Notes: generated by a model from the letters alone, not told the origin. A stretch of 64,000 nt of DNA from Methylorubrum rhodesianum (GCF_014199985.1 NZ_JACHOS010000008.1:1-64000); one strand, 5' to 3'; positions 18,710-28,681 are shown, counted from the first letter of the stretch. Numbers and translations: made by a program.

Positions 18710-20584
18710 ATGGACGAGACGCACGGCACGTTCCCCGACGAGCCGGGCCTGCCCGGCATGCCCGCCGCGGCGTCCGCCCCGGCCGCGACGCCCTACCGGG
18801 TGCTGGCGCGCAAGTACCGCCCCCAGACCTTCGACGATCTGATCGGCCAGGGCGCCATGGTGCGCACATTGGCCAATGCGTTCTCGGCCAACCGCATTCC
18901 GCAGGCCTGGATGCTCACGGGCGTGCGCGGCGTCGGCAAGACCACCACCGCCCGCATCCTCGCCCGCGGCCTCAATTACCTGCGCACCGCTGGGTCCGAT
19001 AGCGGCCCCACCGTGTCGATGCCGGAACTCGGGGTGCACTGTCAGGCGATCATGGAATCCCGGCACATGGACGTGCTGGAGATGGATGCTGCCTCGCATA
19101 CCGGCATCGACGACGTGCGCGGCATCATCGACGGCATCCGCTACGCGCCGGTCTCGGCCCGCTACAAGGTCTACATCGTCGACGAGGTCCACATGCTCTC
19201 GGAGAAGGCGTTCAACGCCTTCCTGAAGACGCTGGAGGAGCCGCCGCCCCACGCCAAGTTCGTGTTCGCGACCACCGAGATCCGCAAGGTTCCGGTGACG
19301 ATCCTGTCGCGCTGCCAGCGCTTCGACCTGCGCCGGGTCGAGGCCGACGTGCTCTCCGCCCACCTGAAGAAGATCTGCGCCGCGGAAGGCGTCGAGGCCG
19401 AGGACGAGGCCCTGGCTGCCGTCACCCGCGCGGCGGAAGGCTCGGTGCGCGACGCGCTCTCGCTGCTCGATCAGGCGATCGCCCACGGCGCGGGCGCGGT
19501 GACGGCCGCGGGCGTGCGCGACATGCTGGGCCTCGCCGACCGCTCGCGCATTGTCGATCTGTTCGAAGCGGCGATGCGCGGCGACGTGCCCGCCGCCTTC
19601 GCCGAGATCCGCGCGCAATACGATGCCGGCGCCGACCCGGCGGTGGTGCTGTCGGATCTTGCCGGCTTCACCCATCTCGTCACCCGCCTCAAGCTGGTGC
19701 CGGGTGCCGAGGCCGATCCCACCTTGAGCGAGGCGGAGCGGGTGCGCGGCGCCCAGTTCGCCGGGCGGCTGCCGGTGCGGGCCTTGTCGCGGGCGTGGCA
19801 GATCCTGCTCAAGGCGCTGCCCGAGGTGCAGGCGGCGCCCCGGCCGCTCGCGGCGGCGGAGATGGCGATCGTGCGGCTCGCCTACGCCGCCGACCTGCCG
19901 ACCCCCGACGAAGCGCTGCGGCAGCTCCGCGCCGATGTCGCCGCCTCCGACGGTGGTGCCCCTCGCCCGAGCCTCGGGCGCGATGGCGGCGGCACGGCCT
20001 CGCACGGCTCGGCGGCCCTGCAGATGATGCAGCCCGCGCCGCAGCCGTCGCCCCGTCCGGCGCTGGCTGCCGTCCCCGTCACGTCCGCCGCGACGGAGGC
20101 CGCGCCACGCCCGGCCCCGGCGGCTCCCGCCGGCCCGCGGCTCGGGCGTTTCGAGGACGTCGTCGCGCAGGCCGAGGCCGCCCGCGACATCGCCCTGAAG
20201 GTGGCGCTGGAGCGCGACGTGCATCTCGTGCGCTTCGAGGAAGGGCGGATCGAGTTCCGCCTCGCCCCCGGTGGACGGCAGAGCCTTCCGACCGATCTCG
20301 CCCGCGCCCTGGATGCCTGGACAGGGCGGCGCTGGCTCGTCGCCCTCTCCAAGGAAGAGGGTGCGCCGACGCTGGCCGAGAACTCCCGCGCGGCCGAGCA
20401 GACCCGCCACCAGAACGCCGCCGCGCACCCGCTCGTGCGGGAGGTGCTGTCGCGCTTCCCCGGCGCGCAGATCGTCGATGTCCGCGACAAGGCGCCGGAG
20501 GGCGATGCCGCCGAGGCCGCGGCGGACGGCGCCGGGCCGGCCGCCCCGCCGCCCGAGGAGGCGGACGAGGACGACGACGCCTGA
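18710..20584 (+). CDS. dnaX: DNA polymerase III subunit gamma/tau
   Basis: A 624-residue clamp-loader ATPase. I chose the ATG at 18710; an upstream in-frame ATG at 18482 would make the gene run through the SRP RNA. Motifs include the entry segment VLARKYRPQTFDDLIGQ, Walker A GVRGVGKTTTAR (about 67-78), Walker B YIVDEVHMLS with an SRC sensor-1 (ILSRCQRF), and the tau-specific Ala/Pro-rich C-terminal half (about 400-624). The Zn-module region keeps only one of the four Cys expected from E. coli DnaX (VHCQAIMESRH), a pattern I recall from other Rhizobiales. It is followed by ybaB. Confidence 0.95.
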   Translation: MDETHGTFPDEPGLPGMPAAASAPAATPYRVLARKYRPQTFDDLIGQGAMVRTLANAFSANRIPQAWMLTGVRGVGKTTTARILARGLNYLRTAGSDSGPTVSMPELGVHCQAIMESRHMDVLEMDAASHTGIDDVRGIIDGIRYAPVSARYKVYIVDEVHMLSEKAFNAFLKTLEEPPPHAKFVFATTEIRKVPVTILSRCQRFDLRRVEADVLSAHLKKICAAEGVEAEDEALAAVTRAAEGSVRDALSLLDQAIAHGAGAVTAAGVRDMLGLADRSRIVDLFEAAMRGDVPAAFAEIRAQYDAGADPAVVLSDLAGFTHLVTRLKLVPGAEADPTLSEAERVRGAQFAGRLPVRALSRAWQILLKALPEVQAAPRPLAAAEMAIVRLAYAADLPTPDEALRQLRADVAASDGGAPRPSLGRDGGGTASHGSAALQMMQPAPQPSPRPALAAVPVTSAATEAAPRPAPAAPAGPRLGRFEDVVAQAEAARDIALKVALERDVHLVRFEEGRIEFRLAPGGRQSLPTDLARALDAWTGRRWLVALSKEEGAPTLAENSRAAEQTRHQNAAAHPLVREVLSRFPGAQIVDVRDKAPEGDAAEAAADGAGPAAPPPEEADEDDDA

Positions 20585-20687
20585 GGGCGTGCAGCCGCGC
20601 CCTGCGCCGCCCCTAGCGGGCGCGGGGCCTCGCGCCTAAGTGCGGAAAGCGACCTTCTTTCCCGATTGAAACCGGAGCAGACCCACC

Positions 20688-21011
20688 ATGCGCGACCTCA
20701 TGGGCATCATGAAGCAGGCCCAGGCCATGCAGGAGAAGATGGCCTCGCTCCAATCGGAACTCGACTCGGTCGAGGTGTCGGGGGCCTCCGGCGGCGGCGC
20801 CGTGAGCGTTCGGATGACGGCCAAGGGTCAGGTGCTCGGCGTCTCGATCGACCCGAGCCTGATGGTCGCCGACGAGCGGGAGATCCTGGAGGATCTCCTC
20901 GTCGCCGCCTGCAACGATGCCCGCGGCAAGGCCGAGACGACAGCCCAGGAAAAGATGGCGGAGTTGACCAAAGGCCTGCCGCTTCCGCCCGGCATGAAAC
21001 TACCGTTCTGA
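20688..21011 (+). CDS. nucleoid-associated protein, YbaB/EbfC family
   Basis: A 107-residue protein matching YbaB/EbfC along its length. It has an N-terminal amphipathic helix (MRDLMGIMKQAQAMQEKMASL), a central beta sheet (GAVSVRMTAKGQVLGVSIDPSLM) and a C-terminal helix ending in LTKGLPLPPGMKLPF, the signature PGxKLPF tail. It forms dimers that bind DNA non-specifically. It lies 103 bp downstream of dnaX, the conserved dnaX-ybaB pairing, but recR, usual next neighbour in many bacteria, is absent. Confidence 0.93.
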   Translation: MRDLMGIMKQAQAMQEKMASLQSELDSVEVSGASGGGAVSVRMTAKGQVLGVSIDPSLMVADEREILEDLLVAACNDARGKAETTAQEKMAELTKGLPLPPGMKLPF

Positions 21012-21504
21012 GCCTTCTCAGTGAGACTCCCGCGGCTCCTCAGGCCATAGATTGAAGGTCGTCGGGAGTTTCGAGGCAACCTACACGCTCGGCTGCCAAC
21101 GCATTGAGCGGCGGACCGGGCCCGGTCGGGGGTAGAACCTTGCGAATATCGTTAAGCCGGCAATGAACCCCTGGCGAATATTTCATTCGACGCTCCCTGC
21201 GTCGTCCTGTCGCACAAAACGTCGTGACCGTTGGGGTGCCCGCTTCTACGCGATGAATCCTCCAAGAAATCAAGGACGTAGCCGGGTTGCAGAGCACCAC
21301 CTTCGGAAGAAGTCGATACCGAAAATGTGACCACCACCGCTTTCCTCGCCCACAACTGTAAATTTTGTTAAGGCAACGATTTGGACGAGGGGACAAGATT
21401 CATGGGCCGGGTCGAACGCGGCCCCCCTTAGCGAGGCTCGGCGGTTCCGCCGGTCTCTTTCCGATCAGAGCCGGCGGAACCACCGCCGCGACCGGAGAGA
21501 TGCC
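21012..21504. other. 493-bp intergenic region, lower G+C than surroundings
   Basis: No convincing gene is present; open frames here lack codon bias and homologous features. The stretch is clearly poorer in G+C than its neighbours (for example around 21,180-21,400). It ends with an 11-bp perfect hairpin at 21,443-21,481. It could be a decayed gene or a regulatory leader for the short frame that follows. Confidence 0.45.
21443..21481. repeat. 11-bp inverted repeat upstream of a small frame
   Basis: GGTTCCGCCGG (21443-21453) and CCGGCGGAACC (21471-21481) are perfect inverted copies separated by 17 bases. The hairpin ends 24 bp before the start codon of a 45-codon frame and could be a structured leader or the end of an upstream transcript. 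Confidence 0.5.
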
Positions 21505-21642
21505 GTGCCAAGTCTGCTGTCGGCAACCCTCATCACCGCCTGCGCTCTGCTCGCGACTTTTCTGGGCGCGAACCTCTGGGCCCTGCGCATGGCTACGGCG
21601 ATGACGGCCGCGGACGAGGAAGGCCCCTCCACGTCAGGCTGA
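21505..21642 (+). CDS. possible small single-span membrane protein
   Basis: A 45-residue frame starting with GTG after a GGAGAGATGCC ribosome site. The product has one hydrophobic segment (LLSATLITACALLATFLGANLWAL, residues about 4-27) and a short acidic tail ending EEGPSTSG, as expected for a single-span small membrane protein. It stands alone between ybaB and the exopolysaccharide genes. Support is limited to ribosome site, hydropathy and a plausible stop; no homologue was recognised. Confidence 0.4.
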   Translation: MPSLLSATLITACALLATFLGANLWALRMATAMTAADEEGPSTSG

Positions 21643-21778
21643 TCCCCTTCGGAAAGGCGGGAGCGGGCCTCGCCCCAGGGCCGCATCACCTCCGCTTCTT
21701 CCGGCCCGTAGATCGACGTCGACTTTCATAGGGCCGTGGCCGTCGGCGGGTGCATCGCTCCGAAGGGTGGCCGACGGT

Positions 21779-24169
21779 TCAGGCAGAGAGACGCAGGGGC
21801 GTGGCCTCAAGCCTGGGTTGCATCGCTGAATCCTCGCGATGGCTCGCGACGACCACCTGCCGCACGCCCGTGTCCTTGGCGAGGCGATAGAGCTGGACGA
21901 GGGCGGGATCGTCCGCCGCCGCATCCGAGGCGATGACGATCGCGTCCATGCAGGGACCGACTGCGGGAATCAGCTCGACCGCATCCCATGCGGCGTCCGC
22001 CTCCAGGCGGCAGAGGACCCAGTCGTAGCTCTGTGAAAGGGCATTGAGGCCGATGGCGAGGCCTTGCGGCTCCTCCACCAGAACGTCGAGCGGAGTCACT
22101 CCGCGCTTGACCGCGTGCAGGCGCGATCCGCGCACCGGCTGGATCACGTCGAGGAAGTCGGCTTCGCCGGCCACGAGGTCGGTCAGCCCCGGCTCGGATG
22201 GTTCGGAGAGGCCGCCATTGACGTCGACCAGCAGCGTCTGACGCAGAGGACCGAGCACGCGGGCGAGTTCCGAGGCGAGGCCCGGCTTGCCGCCCGCGCG
22301 GGGAAATTCGACCACGAGCACGCAGCCGCCCTTCGGCTGCCCCTTGGGCCGCAGCCCGACCGCGCCGCCCTCCAGCCGGGCAATCAATTCGTTCAGATCG
22401 GTCGAGGAGGCCGAGGATTTCGCCGGGACGGTGAGCCCGCTCGTGCCCGCTTTCGCGCCAGCTCTCCGGGACGGATTCTCCGCCCCGATTGGTGCCGTGC
22501 TGGCGAAGACCGGGTGCTGCACCGTCGCCGTCGCCCTCAGGGAATTGGCGAAGGCGAGCGCCGGAGCGAAACGCTCGGTCGCGGAGGCTGGATACGCGCC
22601 GCCATAGACCGGCTCGAAGGCGGGACGGCGTCGGGACGGCGGCTCGGGCTCGGGGTAGAAGTCGCGCCCACGATCGTCCGGCGCGGCGGCGCGGACCGGC
22701 TCGCCCTCGTCCCCGGTGCGGCCCCCGTCCGGTTCGGGCGGCGCGACGAGGAGATGGCGGCCGACGACCGCCGCGCTCGCCAGCAGGAGGGCGAGCACCG
22801 TCGCGAAGGCGATGATCGGGATCTTCTTGGGGAAGGACGGCAGGTCGGGCACGACCGCGCGGGACACCACGCGGGCATTGGCCGGGCTCGCGTTCTCGGC
22901 GTCGCGCGCCGCCGCCTCGCGGTAGCGGGCGAGATAGGATTCGAGCTGCTCGCGCTGGGACTTGGCCTCGCGCTCGAGGGCGCGCAACTCGACCTCGCTG
23001 CTGTTGCCCTTGGCGACCACGTCCTGCTGCCCCTCGACCGCCGCGCGCAGGGATTCGACCCGAGCCCCCGCGATCTTGGCGTCGTTCTCGAGGGTCCGCA
23101 CCACCCGCTCGGCGGCGGCCTTGATCTGGTTCTCGAGATCCTGGACCTGGGCGGTCAGCTCCTTGATGCGGGGATGGGCCGGCAGCAGCGTGCGCGATTC
23201 GAGGGCGAGCTGCGCACGCATCGCCATGCGGCTCTCGACCGTGCGCCGGATCAGCTCGTTGTTGGCCACATCCGGGATCTCGAAGGCGCGGCCCTCCTTG
23301 ATCATGTCCTTCAGGAGCTTGGCGCGGGCGGTCAGGTCCGCCTGGATCGTGCGGGCCTGCGAGAGCTGGCTCGACAGTTCGGACAGCTGCTGAGACGAGA
23401 GCGGCTGCGCGGCGGCGCTGCTGCCGGTGCCGATCAGGCCGTGCTTGGCCCGGAAGGCCTCGACCTTCGCCTCGGCCTCGGCCACGCGGGCGCGCAGCGT
23501 CGCGATGTTGTTGCCGAGCCAGGTCGAGGCGTAGCGCGCGGTGTCGACCGAGGCCGCCTCCAGAGAGGCGAGGTAGAGGTCGGCCACCGTGTTGGCGCCC
23601 CGCGCCGCCAGCTCGGGATCGCGCGAGCGGAACTCGACGGCGAGGATGCGCGACTTGCCGACCGGATAGACCAGCAGGTGGTCGAGATAGGTGTCGAGGA
23701 TGCGGTCTTCGGACGGCCGCTCCATCGGCGCCGAGACCAGCCCGAGCATCATCAGCGTGCGCCGGACCGCCGAGGTCCCCTCGGCCTCCGGATCGAATTC
23801 CGGGTTGCCGACGAGCTTCAGGCTGCGGATCGCCTCGCGGGCGAGGTCGCGCGACATCGCCACCTGCACTTGGCTCGCCACGGCCTGCTCATCGATCGGC
23901 TGGGGCTGATCCGTCCGCTCCGCGGCGGTGCGGGTGAAGGCGGGATCGCGGCTCTCCAGCAGAACCTTGGCTTCGCCGGTATAGCGCGGGGTCACCAGCT
24001 GCACGAACACGCCGGCCCCGAGTGCGGCCACCAGCGTTGGCACGGCGATCCAGGCCCAGGAGCGGCGCAGGACCCCCGCGATCTGCCCCACCGCCAAACC
24101 GTCGCCCGGGCCGCCGGGGCCTCCGGACGGTGGAAGTGACGGATCGGTCGACAGCCTGAGGCGCGGCAT
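21779..24169 (-). CDS. exopolysaccharide chain-length determinant (Wzz/GumC) with degenerate BY-kinase domain
   Basis: A 796-residue inner-membrane protein. The N-terminal Wzz domain starts at TM1 (SWAWIAVPTLVAALGAGVFV, about 37-56), continues through VTPRYTGEAKVLLESRDP and a long periplasmic coiled coil (about 190-420), and ends at TM2 (PIIAFATVLALLLASAAVVG, about 455). The C-terminal 200 residues have the fold order of a bacterial tyrosine kinase, but the P-loop reads PRAGGKPGLASEL, lacking the GK-S/T, and Walker A' is VDVNGG. It probably controls polymer length without kinase activity. It is divergent from a Wza-like gene 223 bp away. Confidence 0.85.
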   Translation of the reverse strand: MPRLRLSTDPSLPPSGGPGGPGDGLAVGQIAGVLRRSWAWIAVPTLVAALGAGVFVQLVTPRYTGEAKVLLESRDPAFTRTAAERTDQPQPIDEQAVASQVQVAMSRDLAREAIRSLKLVGNPEFDPEAEGTSAVRRTLMMLGLVSAPMERPSEDRILDTYLDHLLVYPVGKSRILAVEFRSRDPELAARGANTVADLYLASLEAASVDTARYASTWLGNNIATLRARVAEAEAKVEAFRAKHGLIGTGSSAAAQPLSSQQLSELSSQLSQARTIQADLTARAKLLKDMIKEGRAFEIPDVANNELIRRTVESRMAMRAQLALESRTLLPAHPRIKELTAQVQDLENQIKAAAERVVRTLENDAKIAGARVESLRAAVEGQQDVVAKGNSSEVELRALEREAKSQREQLESYLARYREAAARDAENASPANARVVSRAVVPDLPSFPKKIPIIAFATVLALLLASAAVVGRHLLVAPPEPDGGRTGDEGEPVRAAAPDDRGRDFYPEPEPPSRRRPAFEPVYGGAYPASATERFAPALAFANSLRATATVQHPVFASTAPIGAENPSRRAGAKAGTSGLTVPAKSSASSTDLNELIARLEGGAVGLRPKGQPKGGCVLVVEFPRAGGKPGLASELARVLGPLRQTLLVDVNGGLSEPSEPGLTDLVAGEADFLDVIQPVRGSRLHAVKRGVTPLDVLVEEPQGLAIGLNALSQSYDWVLCRLEADAAWDAVELIPAVGPCMDAIVIASDAAADDPALVQLYRLAKDTGVRQVVVASHREDSAMQPRLEATPLRLSA

Positions 24170-24392
24170 GGGCAGTCTTTACGAAGGCAGAGCGCGGAAT
24201 CGGGAGGAACCGCCCGTTGTGAGCCAATAGGCGACGTTAAGGTTGACGCGGCGTTAAGACGGCAATCCGCCCCGCGCCAGCATCCGGGACAATGCACCTT
24301 ACCGAAGACAGCATTCCGCGCATGTCCTCGGCCGGATCAGCATTCGTTAACTATACCGCCTTAAAAACCAGCCGAGGTTCTCCACAACGGCG

Positions 24393-24971
24393 ATGGCGAT
24401 GCATCGGCGCGCATTCCTTCTGGCTCTTCCGTCCGTTCTCGCGCTCGGCGGCTGCCTGCGCCCGGATTTCCGGACCGTCGATCTCGACGCCACCGGGACC
24501 GGCTCTATCGGCGCCCGCTACCCCCTTGCGGCGGGCGACAAGTTGCGGGTCATCGTCTTCGGGCAGGACAACCTCTCCAACATCTACGCCGTCGATGGCG
24601 GCGGGCGCATCGCGATGCCCCTGATCGGCGTCGTCCAGGTCGGCGGACAGACCACGGCGCAGGCCGCCCGTCTGATCGAGGCGAGGCTCGCGTCAGGCTA
24701 TGTGCGCGAGCCGCACGTGACCGTGGAGGTCGATGCCTACCGTCCCTTCTACATCCTCGGCGAGGTCACGACCTCCGGCCAATATCCCTACGTGAACGGC
24801 ATGACGGTCGAGACCGCGGTTGCCATCGCGGCCGGCTTCGGGCCGCGGGCGGCGCGCGACTATGCGGTGCTGACCCGCGAGGGGCATGCTGGACTCATCA
24901 ACGGCATCGTGCCGATGTCCTATCCGGTGCGGCCCGGCGACACGATCGTCATCAAGGAGCGCTTCTTCTGA
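24393..24971 (+). CDS. polysaccharide export outer-membrane lipoprotein (Wza/GumB family)
   Basis: A 192-residue protein with a lipoprotein signal (MAMHRRAFLLALPSVLALGGC, lipobox ALGGC). A Poly_export domain follows (YPLAAGDKLRVIVFGQDNLSNIYAVDGGGRIAMPLIG), then an SLBB beta-grasp repeat (YILGEVTTSGQYPYVNGMTVETAV). Such proteins form the octameric outer-membrane pore that exports capsular or exopolysaccharide together with the Wzz-like partner encoded divergently. The length suits the short GumB-type subset and not full-length Wza. Confidence 0.9.
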   Translation: MAMHRRAFLLALPSVLALGGCLRPDFRTVDLDATGTGSIGARYPLAAGDKLRVIVFGQDNLSNIYAVDGGGRIAMPLIGVVQVGGQTTAQAARLIEARLASGYVREPHVTVEVDAYRPFYILGEVTTSGQYPYVNGMTVETAVAIAAGFGPRAARDYAVLTREGHAGLINGIVPMSYPVRPGDTIVIKERFF

Positions 24972-25153
24972 GCCAATGGCCGCAGCGTTCACCAACTCCT
25001 AACCGCGATCGGCAAAACAGACCTGCAAGCGCAGGTCAGCGCCCCTTTGCGAGCTGATCTCGCGCGCCTCTTAACCGCACGCTGACGGCGCCACGACGAT
25101 CTTGCGCCGCATGGGCCTCCCGCATCGGGACACCCGCGCGGAGATCGACGGAC

Positions 25154-26404
25154 GTGACCGCTCCCATCGCCCCTTCCCTCACGGCCCTTGCCGCGCAGAA
25201 CCGTGCGGCGAGCCCGGTCGTCGATCTGCGGACCCGCGGCGGCGCGGCTGAGCGCCACCGGATCCTCCACGTGTTCCGGGCACCGGTCGGCGGCCTGTTT
25301 CGCCACGTCGTCGATCTCACCCGCCTCCAGGCCGAGGCCGGACACGCCGTCGGCCTCGTTTGCGATGCCTCGACCGGCGGAGAACGGGCCGCGCGGACGC
25401 TGGCGGAACTCGCCCCGCACCTCGCGCTCGGCGTCACGCGGATTCCCATGCGCCGCAACCCCCATGCGAGCGACCTCGCGGCTTTGCGGGCCGTGCGGAA
25501 ACAGGCTCTCGCCGTCGGGGCCGATGTTCTGCACGGACACGGCGCCAAGGGCGGCGTCTTCGCTCGATTGGCACCGCTGGGCCGAGCCGGTCGCGGCGTG
25601 ATCCGCGCCTACACGCCGCATGGCGGAAGCTACAACTACCGGCCGGGCACGCCGCTGCACCGCGTCTACATGGCCGCCGAGCGGGTGATGGCGCGTGCGA
25701 CCGACCTCTTCCTGTTCGAGAGCGAGTACGTCGCCTCGCGCCACGCCGCCTATGCCGGTGGCTCGCCGCGCCTCGAGCGGATCGTTCACAACGGCATCGG
25801 CGAGGCCGAATTCCTGCCCGTTGGGACGTCCGAGGACCCGTTCGACCTCGTCTATGTCGGCGAGCTGCGCGAGGCCAAGGGCCTGCCGGTTCTGCTGCGG
25901 GCGCTCGCGCGGATCCGCGGCCAGGGCCGCAACCTGCGCCTCCTGATGGTGGGCTCGGGTCCGGATACGGAGAGCCTCGCCGCCATGGCCGAGAATCTGG
26001 GCCTGCGCGACGCCATCGCCTTCGAGCCGCCCCAGGCGATCCGCCCCGTTCTCGGTCGTGGTCGGGTCATGGTCGTACCCTCGCTCGCCGAGTCGCTGCC
26101 CTACGTCGTTCTGGAGGCGGCCGCAGCCGCCCAGCCGCTGGTGGCGACCAATGTCGGCGGCATCCCCGAGATCTTCGGTGCCCTCTCCGGCAGCTTGGTC
26201 CCGCCGGGGGATTGCGAGGCGCTGGGGCAGGCCATCGTTCGTATCCTCGACGAGGAGCCCGCGCTCCGCGAAGGACGCGCCCGCGCCCTCAGCGATTCGC
26301 TGCGCACCCGCTTCTCCATGAACCGCATGGCGACCGATGTCCTGTGCGGCTACGCCGCCGCGTTCCGCGCGAAGCGGGTCGCGGCGGCCTCGGCCGCGAC
26401 GTGA
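25154..26404 (+). CDS. glycosyltransferase, GT4 family
   Basis: A 416-residue GT-B fold enzyme. The N-terminal half has an acceptor-binding loop with HVFRAPVGGLFRHVVDLTR and HGHGAKGGVFARL. The C-terminal half carries FDLVYVGELREAKGLPVLLRAL, LMVGSGPDTESL and the nucleotide-sugar motif PSLAESLPYVVLEAAAAAQPLVATNVGGIPE with the E-x7-E arrangement of GT4. It starts at GTG 25154 and probably transfers a hexose to the lipid-linked repeat unit of the exopolysaccharide made by this cluster. Sugar specificity is not determinable. Confidence 0.88.
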   Translation: MTAPIAPSLTALAAQNRAASPVVDLRTRGGAAERHRILHVFRAPVGGLFRHVVDLTRLQAEAGHAVGLVCDASTGGERAARTLAELAPHLALGVTRIPMRRNPHASDLAALRAVRKQALAVGADVLHGHGAKGGVFARLAPLGRAGRGVIRAYTPHGGSYNYRPGTPLHRVYMAAERVMARATDLFLFESEYVASRHAAYAGGSPRLERIVHNGIGEAEFLPVGTSEDPFDLVYVGELREAKGLPVLLRALARIRGQGRNLRLLMVGSGPDTESLAAMAENLGLRDAIAFEPPQAIRPVLGRGRVMVVPSLAESLPYVVLEAAAAAQPLVATNVGGIPEIFGALSGSLVPPGDCEALGQAIVRILDEEPALREGRARALSDSLRTRFSMNRMATDVLCGYAAAFRAKRVAAASAAT

Positions 26405-26534
26405 TCCTGAAAGCGCCTGCGCCGCCTGTCCCAACCCGGGCCAGCCCGGCCTGCCGGATCTTAGGCTTCCGTGAAGATCTATCCGGCACACTCCAATGCC
26501 GGAGAGGCTCGACGTTTTCACGTGGAACATTTCG

Positions 26535-28088
26535 ATGAGTGCCATCGACGTCCGGGATCTGCTCAAAGTTGCCGAGCGGAATGACTCCCTGACCTCCGTC
26601 CCGTCGCCGCTCGCGCTCGACATGACCGGCGAGTCCGGCAACGGGTCTCAAGCCCAGCCCCCCGCCGAGCGGCCGCGGGGCTCGTGGCTCTCGCCGATAG
26701 TGCTGGCGGGCTGCGTCCGCCTAGCCGAGTTCTGCGGCTTGGTGCTCCTCGGCCTGGGATTGCATCAGGCGCTCCTTCGCGGTGTCGTGCCCCTGGCACC
26801 GCGCTACGTCACCGCTGTCCTGGCGGTCACGGTGGCCGCCCTCGCGCTGTTCCAGGCCTCCGGCAGCTACCGGATCGGCGCCTTCCGCGACCTGTCGAGG
26901 ACGGCCGTGAAACTCGCCACCGGTTGGTCCGTGGCCTTCCTGATGGTCGCCGCGGCGATGGTGCTCGGCAAGATCGCCGACCACTATTCCCGGATCTGGC
27001 TGCTCAGCTACTATATGGCGGGCCTGGGGGTTCTGCTCGCCGGTCGCGTTGCCCTGGCGGGCTTCGTGCGGGCGCAGATGGCCGCAGGCCGGTTCGATCG
27101 CCGCACTGCGATCGTCGGCGGCGGACCGGCCGCCGAGGAGCTGATTCAGGCCCTGAATGCCGGCGGCGATACCGGCATACGCATCATCGGCATCTTCGAT
27201 GACCGGGCCGACGACCGCTCCGGCACCGAGGTCGCCGGGCATCCCAAGCTCGGCAATGTGAGCGATCTCGTCACCTACGCCCGGCATGCCCCTGTCGACC
27301 TCGTGGTGTTCACGCTGCCGATCTCGGCCGAGACGCGCATCCTGCAGATGCTCGCCAAACTCTCGGTCCTGCCGGTCGATATCCGCCTGTCGGCGCACGC
27401 GACCAAGCTGCGCCTGAGGCCGCGAGCCTATTCCTATCTCGGCGACGTGCCGCTGCTCGACGTCTTCGACAAGCCGCTCGCCGACTGGGACGTCATCCTG
27501 AAAGGCGTGTTCGACCGTCTGGTCGGCCTCCTGCTGCTGATCGGGCTCTCGCCAGTGATGCTGGCCGTCGCCCTCGCGGTGAAGTTCACCTCCCCCGGTC
27601 CGGTGCTGTTCCGGCAGAAGCGCTACGGCTTCAACAACGAGCTGATCGAGATCTTCAAGTTCCGCTCGATGTATGTCGATCTCTGCGATGCGGGAGCGAC
27701 CCGGCTCGTCACCAAGACGGATGCGCGGGTAACGCCGGTCGGCCGCTTCATCCGCAAGACCTCGCTGGACGAGCTGCCGCAACTCTTCAACGTGATCCGC
27801 GGCGACCTCTCCCTGGTCGGCCCCCGCCCCCACGCGATCCAGGCCAAGGCGGCGAACACCCTCTACGATCAGGTGGTGGACGGCTACTTCGCCCGCCACA
27901 AGGTAAAGCCCGGCATCACCGGCTGGGCGCAGATCAATGGCTGGCGCGGCGAGACCGACACGAGCGAGAAGCTCCAGCGCCGCGTCGAGCACGATCTGCA
28001 TTACATCGAGAATTGGTCGATCCTGTTCGACCTCAAGATCCTGCTCACCACGCCGCTCGCGCTCTTCAAGACCGACAACGCGTATTGA
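26535..28088 (+). CDS. undecaprenyl-phosphate glycosyl-1-phosphate transferase (WcaJ/GumD-like)
   Basis: A 517-residue priming enzyme of polysaccharide synthesis. Four to five N-terminal membrane helices (about 45-175) are followed by a Rossmann-like CoA-binding domain ([17 protein letters not shown]) and a membrane-anchored catalytic bac_transf domain. Catalytic motifs include [62 protein letters not shown] and [15 protein letters not shown]. It adds sugar-1-phosphate to undecaprenyl phosphate. An earlier in-frame ATG at 26496 would add 13 residues; neither start has a strong ribosome site. Confidence 0.93.
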   Translation: MSAIDVRDLLKVAERNDSLTSVPSPLALDMTGESGNGSQAQPPAERPRGSWLSPIVLAGCVRLAEFCGLVLLGLGLHQALLRGVVPLAPRYVTAVLAVTVAALALFQASGSYRIGAFRDLSRTAVKLATGWSVAFLMVAAAMVLGKIADHYSRIWLLSYYMAGLGVLLAGRVALAGFVRAQMAAGRFDRRTAIVGGGPAAEELIQALNAGGDTGIRIIGIFDDRADDRSGTEVAGHPKLGNVSDLVTYARHAPVDLVVFTLPISAETRILQMLAKLSVLPVDIRLSAHATKLRLRPRAYSYLGDVPLLDVFDKPLADWDVILKGVFDRLVGLLLLIGLSPVMLAVALAVKFTSPGPVLFRQKRYGFNNELIEIFKFRSMYVDLCDAGATRLVTKTDARVTPVGRFIRKTSLDELPQLFNVIRGDLSLVGPRPHAIQAKAANTLYDQVVDGYFARHKVKPGITGWAQINGWRGETDTSEKLQRRVEHDLHYIENWSILFDLKILLTTPLALFKTDNAY

Positions 28089-28178
28089 GGATCTTCGGGA
28101 CTTCGAACGGGGTGAGGCCCGGGTCCGCCAGAGCGCGGTCCCGGGCCTTCTCGTATCAGCGCAACGTCGCGTGCCGGA

Positions 28179-28538
28179 TTACGGCAGCGCGCCCGCCTTC
28201 TCCTTCACCTTGGTCATGGTGTCCTGGCAGGCGGTTTCCTGGCCGGCCTTGTCCTGTTCCTTGGCCTTGGCGAGCAGGGTGCGCGCCTCCTCGACGCCGG
28301 CCTTGGTGGGCTTGGTCGCCGGGTCGGACGGGGCGCCGGCCGGGGGCTTGTCGAGGGCCTTGGCCGAGCCGGATGAGGTAGGACCGCCCGGCGGCTCCTT
28401 GCCGGTCACCTGCTCCGCACCGGCGCTGTTGAGCCGCCGCTCCACCGCGGCGATGTCGTCCTTGCAGGACACCGCCAGGGCGGGGCCTGCCGCGACGAGG
28501 GCGGCCAGGGCGATGGGCAGGCTGAAGGCTGTGCGCAT
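28179..28538 (-). CDS. small exported protein downstream of lanmodulin
   Basis: A 119-residue exported protein (signal MRTAFSLPIALAALVAAGPALA, about residues 1-22). The mature part begins SCKDDIAAVERRL, has a Pro/Gly/Lys-rich linker (about 45-80), then a helix ARTLLAKAKEQDKAGQETACQDTM. The two cysteines and the helix pattern resemble the LutD-like protein at 34789-35046, suggesting a distant relation. It lies 197 bp after lanmodulin on the same strand, beyond that gene's terminator hairpin. It corresponds in position to the exported protein gene next to lanM in M. extorquens. Function unknown; a periplasmic metal or redox role is conjecture. Confidence 0.65.
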   Translation of the reverse strand: MRTAFSLPIALAALVAAGPALAVSCKDDIAAVERRLNSAGAEQVTGKEPPGGPTSSGSAKALDKPPAGAPSDPATKPTKAGVEEARTLLAKAKEQDKAGQETACQDTMTKVKEKAGALP

Positions 28539-28681
28539 GGGGTTCGGGCTCCTCCGAAGCGGTCTTTCGCGAACCGGTCCTGTGACCGGCGCTTCGGCCG
28601 AGAAAGCCCGCCAGACCCGCCCGCGGTTCCGCTCTGCGACGCTTCGCCCAAGACCGCCGGGAGCCTTCCGGACATGCGAAA

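Noticed and set aside
21040..21396. 118-codon minus-strand frame after ybaB
   Set aside because: No recognisable domain, atypical composition (many Cys, Arg, Trp) and a lower G+C region; more likely non-coding or decayed.
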